Assembly: GCA_028023455.1 (NCBI GenBank)
Contig: JAQFVV010012395.1
Location: 1,614,001-1,678,000 of the forward strand
Direction of reading: 5' to 3'
DNA: 64,000 bases
Source of the DNA: Epiperipatus broadwayi
Lineage: Eukaryota > Onychophora > Udeonychophora > Euonychophora > Peripatidae
Shown one piece after another: positions 58,151 to 64,000 of the stretch (position 1 is its first letter; every line of letters starts with the position of its first letter). Position numbers and translations under genes: made by a program. Below the pieces are notes generated by a model, which searched no databases, was not told where the DNA came from, and saw only the letters and a list, made by a program, of their open reading frames with translations.

Positions 58151-59335
58151 CAGATCACCTTCAATTAAACTTTATTTTTTAGTTTTGTTAATATGAATAG
58201 AAGCATTTTTATTTTTTATTTTTTTTAGAATTTTTGTTTGAAAAAAAAAAAAAATTACTAAAACAACTTGAGAATAATATCTGTTTCAAAACATGAAAAT
58301 AGTATTAATTTATTTAGCAAACAAACCTTAAATTTATCTGTTTGGTTAAATACAGGAAAACATTCAAGAAGGAATTAAGTTATTGACAAGGACAAATGCA
58401 ATTTTAACAAAATTGAATTAGTGACAGGGACTAACACAATTGCATAATGAACTATAACACAAATCATGTGTAATCTATTAGAAAATATAATCCTTAGTTG
58501 AGTTAATGAGAATAATTGTTCTCCCAACATGCATTGTAAATCAAAAATCACATTTAAAAAATAAGATAATGTTTTCCTATGGAAGAAAAACTAATTTGTT
58601 ATTTAAATTCAAAATATATAAAAATCTGATTAAAGAAATAAAATTCAAATTGAAAAAATATTATTTAATAAATAAGCATTTTTCTAAAGATAGTAAAAAT
58701 AAATTACTAATCTGTGGCTAAATATACTGTATGAAATATTTTGGTAGCTATAATTCAAAAATAAAAAAATTCTATGTTTTTTTTCATTCACTGTCCACCA
58801 TTGTTCTTTTTGCACAGTGAGAAAATATTTTCTGAATCACTTTTCTTTAAAAATAAAGCATGAAAAAAAAAAAAAACAAACCATGATGTACATTTAAATT
58901 TTTAAAAAAAAAATTAACATGATATTCATTTTAAAATTTATTTTTGTTGCACTTTGTTTTATTATCAGTTTTTTATTTTTATGATATTTAACTAGTAAAA
59001 TATTGCATTTTTTTTTTTGCTCTGCTGTTATTTTTCTTTAAAACAACACTTCATTAAGTTATTTATTTTACATAAATACAATGAACATTTGATAAAGAAA
59101 TGTAATATACAGTTGATTGTTGAAGTTTAATAATGTAAATGATTAAGTTTTTTTCTTTTGGCCAGTATTATAAAGAAGTAATTTTTTGATATTTGTGATA
59201 AAATCTGCCATTATCAGAAAGATTATGTTTGAAAATTGAGCAAATAAATGATATTTTAAACTTATGGTTATTAATCTTTGATCATATAAAATTGATTATT
59301 AGCTACATAATGTGCAAAATCATCTCCCATTCTCA
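58151..59335. other. A/T-rich spacer, nothing recognised
   Basis: Homopolymer-rich. The 71-codon frame at 58506-58721 is Lys/Asn/Ile-rich low complexity without a signature. Confidence 0.5.
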
Positions 59336-59349
59336 AATAATTTACAACT

Positions 59350-61035
59350 AAGCAAAATATAAGAAAGTATAATTGTGAACTAGCAAGGAAAGCTATAAAG
59401 GAAAATAAAAGTCTCAAGAGTGGAAAATAACATTTTGGTATTGGTATGAATCTTATATCTGCAATAAGAAAAAAAAGTATGGAACTATCATAAAAAAGAT
59501 AGTTGACACCATCTATTAAGAATTATATAGTAATAAAGAACAAGTATCTTCTACAACTATTATATCTCCTGAATTATTCAGGATTTTAAATAAAGAAGTG
59601 AGATATGCAATTGAATTACGAAGAAGGAAAAAGCGCCAGATAATGACAGAATTATAATTGATATCTTAAAAGAAGCAGGTAAAGAAATAGAAAAAAAATT
59701 GATTATATATCAAAGGTCTAAATGAAAAATATATACTAGACGATTGGAAGAATGCAGTGTGATAAAGAATATATTAGAAGTTACAGACTTATCAGCCTTT
59801 TATCAGTTTTATATAAAATTTTTACCAAGATAATTACAACTTGTCTACAGAGAACATTGGATTTCAGACAACACAAAAGAACAAGCTAAATTTAAAAGTG
59901 GTTTGTTTTTGTATAGTAGGTCATATTCAAGTATTGAGATAAGTTATAGAAAAGGCCAATGAATGTGAGTTACCATTATGCTTTGAATTTGTAGATTATG
60001 AAAAGGGCATTTGATATTATAAGCATTTCTTTGGTGGTTAAAGCATTAGATCATCAAGGTATAGATCCAGGATATTGTCATATTCTAAAGAATATTTATA
60101 AAAATGCAACAGCAACAATTAGATTACATAATGATAATAGGAAGATTAACTTTGAAAAGGGTGTAAGACAGGGTGATTCCATATCTCTAAAACTGTTTAC
60201 AGCAGTATTGCAATAAATATTTTGTGGATTAAAATAGGAAACTAAAGGAGTAAAAGTAAATGGAGATTATTTAAGTCATTTACATTTTGCAGATGATGTA
60301 ATTGTTTTTGTAAATAATGTTTCAGAGCTTCAGGAAATGTTGCAAGAGTTATCAGATGAAAGTAAGAAAGTGGGATTAAAGATAAAAGTTAAAAAGACAT
60401 AAAATCATGTTCAGTGGATTTTCTCAAGATTAAAAATAAAGATTGATTATGAGGAGTTAGATGAAGTTAACAATTATAAATACCTTGGTCAGATTATTAC
60501 TACACATGGAAACATAATGGATGAAATTACTCATAGAATTAAACTTGGTTGGAATGCTTTTGGTAGAAATAACTTAATATTAGAAAGAAATATGCCCAGG
60601 TTTTTAATAAATGTGTTTTAACAGTTCTTACTTATGGATCTGAGATTTGAATACTTAATAGAAGAGCATACAGAGACTAGATATCACTCAAAGAAGTATG
60701 GAGATATGCATGTTAGGAGTAACAAGAAGACATATGAAAATGCAATACATGGGTAAGAGAACAAACAAGTGTTTCTGATATCATTGAAAGAATGAAAGAC
60801 TGAAGTGGAGTTGGGTGAACATATTGCTAGAATAGATGATGTACACTTGAAATCTTAAATTGAATTTCAAGACATTGTAAAAGATTCAAAAAGCGATCAC
60901 ACGTGAGATGGATGGATGAAATAAGAAAGCAGGGGTGATGTGGAGAAGAGAAGCTATAGATTGGAGATGGATTGAACTTGGAGAGACCTTCCTTCCTGCA
61001 GTGGATTGATAATGTTTGTTGAAGATGATGATAAA
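59350..61035 (+). pseudogene. RTE-like LINE, decayed, RT to 3' end
   Basis: Blocks in order on the plus strand are EVRYAIELRRRKKRQIMTEL, then RSYRLISLLSVLYKIFTKII near 59778-59838, then the catalytic-region frame 59998-60216 (MKRAFDIISISLVVKALDHQ). GVRQGDSISLKLFTAVLQ follows, and HLHFADDVIVFVNNVSELQE near 60277-60335. NYKYLGQIITT and LGWNAFGRNN come next, then a terminal RWIELGETFLPAVD near 60966-61010. A GATGATGAT run follows the stop. Several stops and shifts break it and no endonuclease is present. The GVRQGD and FADD layout fits RTE-like LINEs, by motif memory. Confidence 0.82.
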
Positions 61036-61039
61036 TATA

Positions 61040-61480
61040 TATATTTTACCATTTATTTATATATGTTCAAGTGTGTGGCATAGGGTAATAGTTAAAGCTA
61101 AAAAAAAAAAAAAGTAAAAATTAAAGATCGTTCAAAGGACACAATTTAGTGTTTTTTTTAAGTTAATATAATTTATTTTAGATATGTACTATGAAAGGTG
61201 TTTATGTTTAAAATTAACTATTTAATTAAAGTTAAAATTGGAAAGAATGTAAGTGCATACTGATTATTTATCCAGATAAATAAAAGGAAGACATTTCATT
61301 ATTTAAAGATGGTGAAATAATTTATATAAAAAAAAGACTTTGTAACTAAAAAATAATAATAAATGTACAAGATTATCAACATGTATTCTGATAATAAAAA
61401 CAAAAGAGAAATGTATATAAGCGGAAATCTTAAAATGACCAGAATATAAAAAAGCAAATAACTTGGAACATGGTCTTGTC
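61040..61480. other. A/T-rich spacer, nothing recognised
   Basis: No feature was seen beyond short A runs. Confidence 0.5.
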
Positions 61481-61484
61481 TGTT

Positions 61485-61640
61485 TTTCTTTTGGCTGGTC
61501 CTGAATCGCGAAGTATACTGAACTAATTCGTCATGCGGAGGGGAAATCGGAGCGTTTGTGGATGGATACCTTTCATTATAATGAGGTCACTCCAGAAAGC
61601 TTTTGAGGCCAGCCTTACTACATAAAAATATCTGCAGAAA
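61485..61640. other. CpG-containing GC-richer island, unidentified
   Basis: CTGAATCGCGAAG and CATGCGGAGGGGAAATCGG stand out from the A/T-rich surroundings. Short frames on both strands cross it with stops, and no domain is visible. It could be a host exon or promoter fragment, or a worn element. I cannot decide. Confidence 0.35.
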
Positions 61641-61644
61641 TCAA

Positions 61645-63525
61645 AGTTAACTTACCATGAGTTCTTTCAACCCAAGAAATACATGCATGCTATAATGTAC
61701 ACAAATTTGCAAAACTTACTGGTAAGCTACTATTATTCTTACCCTGATTTGTAACTCATTAAATGTTTGCAAACTAAATCTAAATTATAAGCTTATAATA
61801 CCGATAGAGACATTTGCTGTTTATTATTCAAAAGACTATTTCATTTATGGCCTAAGAAAATTGTAATAAGAATTTTTTTAATTATTTAATATTATCTGGA
61901 TGAGGATGTGTATGTTTATTTCCAGTGTTATTAATAATTTATTGTTTAAATATTTTAATTTCTTATAATAAAATATTTATCTTTAATATCAACTTTTCAT
62001 TATACATTATTAATTTTAGTTTATTAAATTTTACTATTACAAAAGATTGTTTTAAGAAATGTCAACCTGTTCCTTTTAATCTACGGATGCTGATTACTTG
62101 ACAAGAAAGCAAAATCACATACAAATTATGTTTAGTTATTTGCTGCAAAAATACATGATGCGATGTGACAGATCAGTGAGTCTACAGACTGGCGCCCTTT
62201 TAAATAAATGTAAAACTGATTCCACCAGCAATGAAAATCATAATAAAAATATTAGGTCACTTAATAAGGAAATATTACTATGTTCTTGAAATATCTGAAT
62301 TCCTACATGGTCGGAAGATTCTTCTTTTTCATAGTTTGATTAATTTGCACTTTCTAGTGCATAAAATAGAAAGCCTAAATGCACCGTGAACAGCGCAATA
62401 TATTAAATGCTTCACAAAGCTAACACACAATTTTAAAAAAAAGAATTTAAATATTTTTGAAGCTAATATACTCTTTAAAAAAAACCATAAAACTAATAAA
62501 ATATAATAATTATATAACAAAGAATTAAAAAAATTAATTTTACATTTATTCATAAATTGTATATTATGGTATGTTAATTTTAAAATTAGAATATTTTTAA
62601 TATTAATTTACTTCTATTTAGGAAAAGAATATAGTCAGCTATAGAAGAAAAGTATTCTCACACTTACCTATTGTAGTGAGAAATACTGGAGCATAGTACA
62701 TTGCCATTTGAGAATTTCTGGTTTTATTTTTTTACTTTAACCTATAGCAAAATATAGCTGGATCTCCATTTACTAACCAATAATAGATGACTTGGCTACT
62801 GGATGATCATGTGGGGAAAAAAATTTTCTCAGTTGAAGATTTTTTCACTGCCCTGAGTCATATAATTGGAAAATAAATTACGAGTATATATTATTCAGTG
62901 CTCTAATCACTATACTAAGACTCTCATACCTGTAGATATATTTTACCAAATATCTGATAACTTTAGTCATTGCATGATTTGGAAAGATTATATTGTGTTT
63001 ATTAATTAATCTCACAATCCAAAGCAATTAATTACTATTTGAAATATTAGATAAATTTATTATCATCTTTATTATTTTTCTTATAAAATTGTGATTTTAA
63101 AGTGCTTATTTTTATTTCCCCCTTTTATCTTCTGAAATTCCATACTGCTATTAGTGCACTGACTGAGTAGCAGGTTCTAAAGTTTAAAGTCCATAGATAA
63201 TGGTTCAACTCTGTCACTTCTGGTGCTTGAACTTTTTATGAACTTCCAATAAAGACCAGATTATTATACATATATATATATATATGTTTAGTGCAGCATA
63301 AAATAATCATAGTGAAGATGCTCTATAATTGTACATACATTTGTAAACAAATGTCCCCAATTAATCTGCATATGTAGTTCTAGATCTACACCATATTAAC
63401 AATTTTTCTGAATTAAAAAAAATCCAATCATTAATATTCATTTCAGTTTTTATTATGATTGTATTCATTGTTAATTCAATGCTTATTTAATTTATTTTCT
63501 TTCAGCAATTGTAACTATATTAAGA
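61645..63525. other. A/T-rich spacer, nothing recognised
   Basis: The frames at 62098-62289 and 62329-62553 have no motif. A TA run lies at 63266-63286. Confidence 0.5.
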
Positions 63526-63587
63526 AAATATATTTTATCCACAGCTAATATGCTTAGCATGCTTTCATATTCATAGCTATCGAAAAG

Positions 63588-63661
63588 ATTATATTTTATC
63601 CATAACTAATATGCTTAGCATGCTTTCATGCTAAGCATACTAGTTATTGATAAAATATAAT
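63588..63661. repeat. Fold-back with 35-bp arms
   Basis: The left arm (63588-63622, ending AATATGCTTAGCATG) and right arm (63627-63661, starting CATGCTAAGCATAC) pair at most positions around a CTTT loop. A partial direct copy of the left arm, GCTAATATGCTTAGCATGCT, lies just upstream near 63544-63563. Confidence 0.8.
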
Positions 63662-64000
63662 ATTTTAATAGATACTGCGAATGTGTTTACATTCTGTTAC
63701 AATAGTATTCATTGCAAATTAATATTACATGTGATTACTAAATAATTTAAGTTTAATATCTATTGAATGTATATTCTATAGAATAATTAATCTTTTTATC
63801 TATATAATAATAATTTTAGTGTAGTCCCCCCCCCCCAAACTTTCTTGTGATACATTCATGCCAGTTTTCTAATATTTAAGATGTAATATGTTGGACTATT
63901 TCCATCATCTATGAATGAATGTTGAATGTATAGAAAATTTTAAACTTTCCAAATACAAACACCCTGTTAGCAATAACACACAAATAGACAGCGCAGGTTA
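63662..64000. other. A/T-rich spacer with C homopolymer
   Basis: An 11-base C run at 63826-63836 is the only notable item. Confidence 0.6.

Noticed and set aside
1-64000. Individual TATA boxes, AATAAA signals and splice sites
   Set aside because: At this A/T content they occur constantly by chance. None is tied to a supportable gene, so none is listed.

Overview
The window is AT-rich metazoan-type DNA with no intact host gene that I can support. No exon series with splice sites, no rRNA and no functional tRNA gene was found. It is dominated by decayed transposable elements of many classes: non-LTR retrotransposons, Penelope-like pieces including a hammerhead ribozyme, tRNA-derived SINEs, a Merlin DNA transposon, a hAT MITE and other fold-backs. 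These lie in long stretches of A/T-rich spacer and microsatellite. This mix, the tRNA-headed short elements and the style of the LINE proteins suggest a large lophotrochozoan genome, possibly a mollusc such as a cephalopod. That placement is inference and no diagnostic host gene supports it.

Layout. At 1.57-3.27 kb is a + strand LINE remnant (family A). At 5.87-8.65 kb two diverged direct repeats bound a possible LTR-type element. At 9.6-10.26 kb lies a minus-strand Penelope-like GIY-YIG remnant. At 12.96-14.48 kb there are two minus-strand LINE 3' ends flanking a hAT MITE with an 8-bp target duplication. At 15.96-17.03 kb three copies of a B-box-bearing repeat (family X) are arranged in tandem and in inversion. 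At 18.54-21.2 kb is a long minus-strand family A LINE with endonuclease and reverse transcriptase remnants. At 21.8-23.67 kb is the best preserved LINE, followed by another family A fragment. At 29.30 and 47.13 kb are two very short tRNA-derived SINEs with 16-17 bp target duplications. More family X copies are at 26.4, 29.7-30.3 and 39.9 kb.

At 32.51-34.42 kb is a Merlin-type (IS1595-like) DNA transposon with 39-bp inverted ends, an 8-bp target duplication and a zinc-ribbon transposase remnant. At 38.85-39.21 kb is a 357-bp fold-back whose right arm carries a complete hammerhead ribozyme fold; a tRNA-Lys-like SINE head is beside it. At 41.6-43.86 kb is an unidentified composite element with unusual base composition. 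At 46.42-46.70 kb is a MITE. From 47.3 to 59.3 kb there is mostly featureless spacer, apart from a long TTA/GTT microsatellite and a fold-back-rich patch near 57.6-58.1 kb. At 59.35-61.03 kb is a second, RTE-like LINE. The last 3 kb is spacer with a small CpG-containing patch and a fold-back at 63.6 kb.

Nothing here works together as a pathway. What the window records is repeated insertion and decay. Preservation differs sharply: the LINE at 21.8 kb and the two short SINEs look young, while family A, the 6-8.6 kb element and the Penelope remnant look old.
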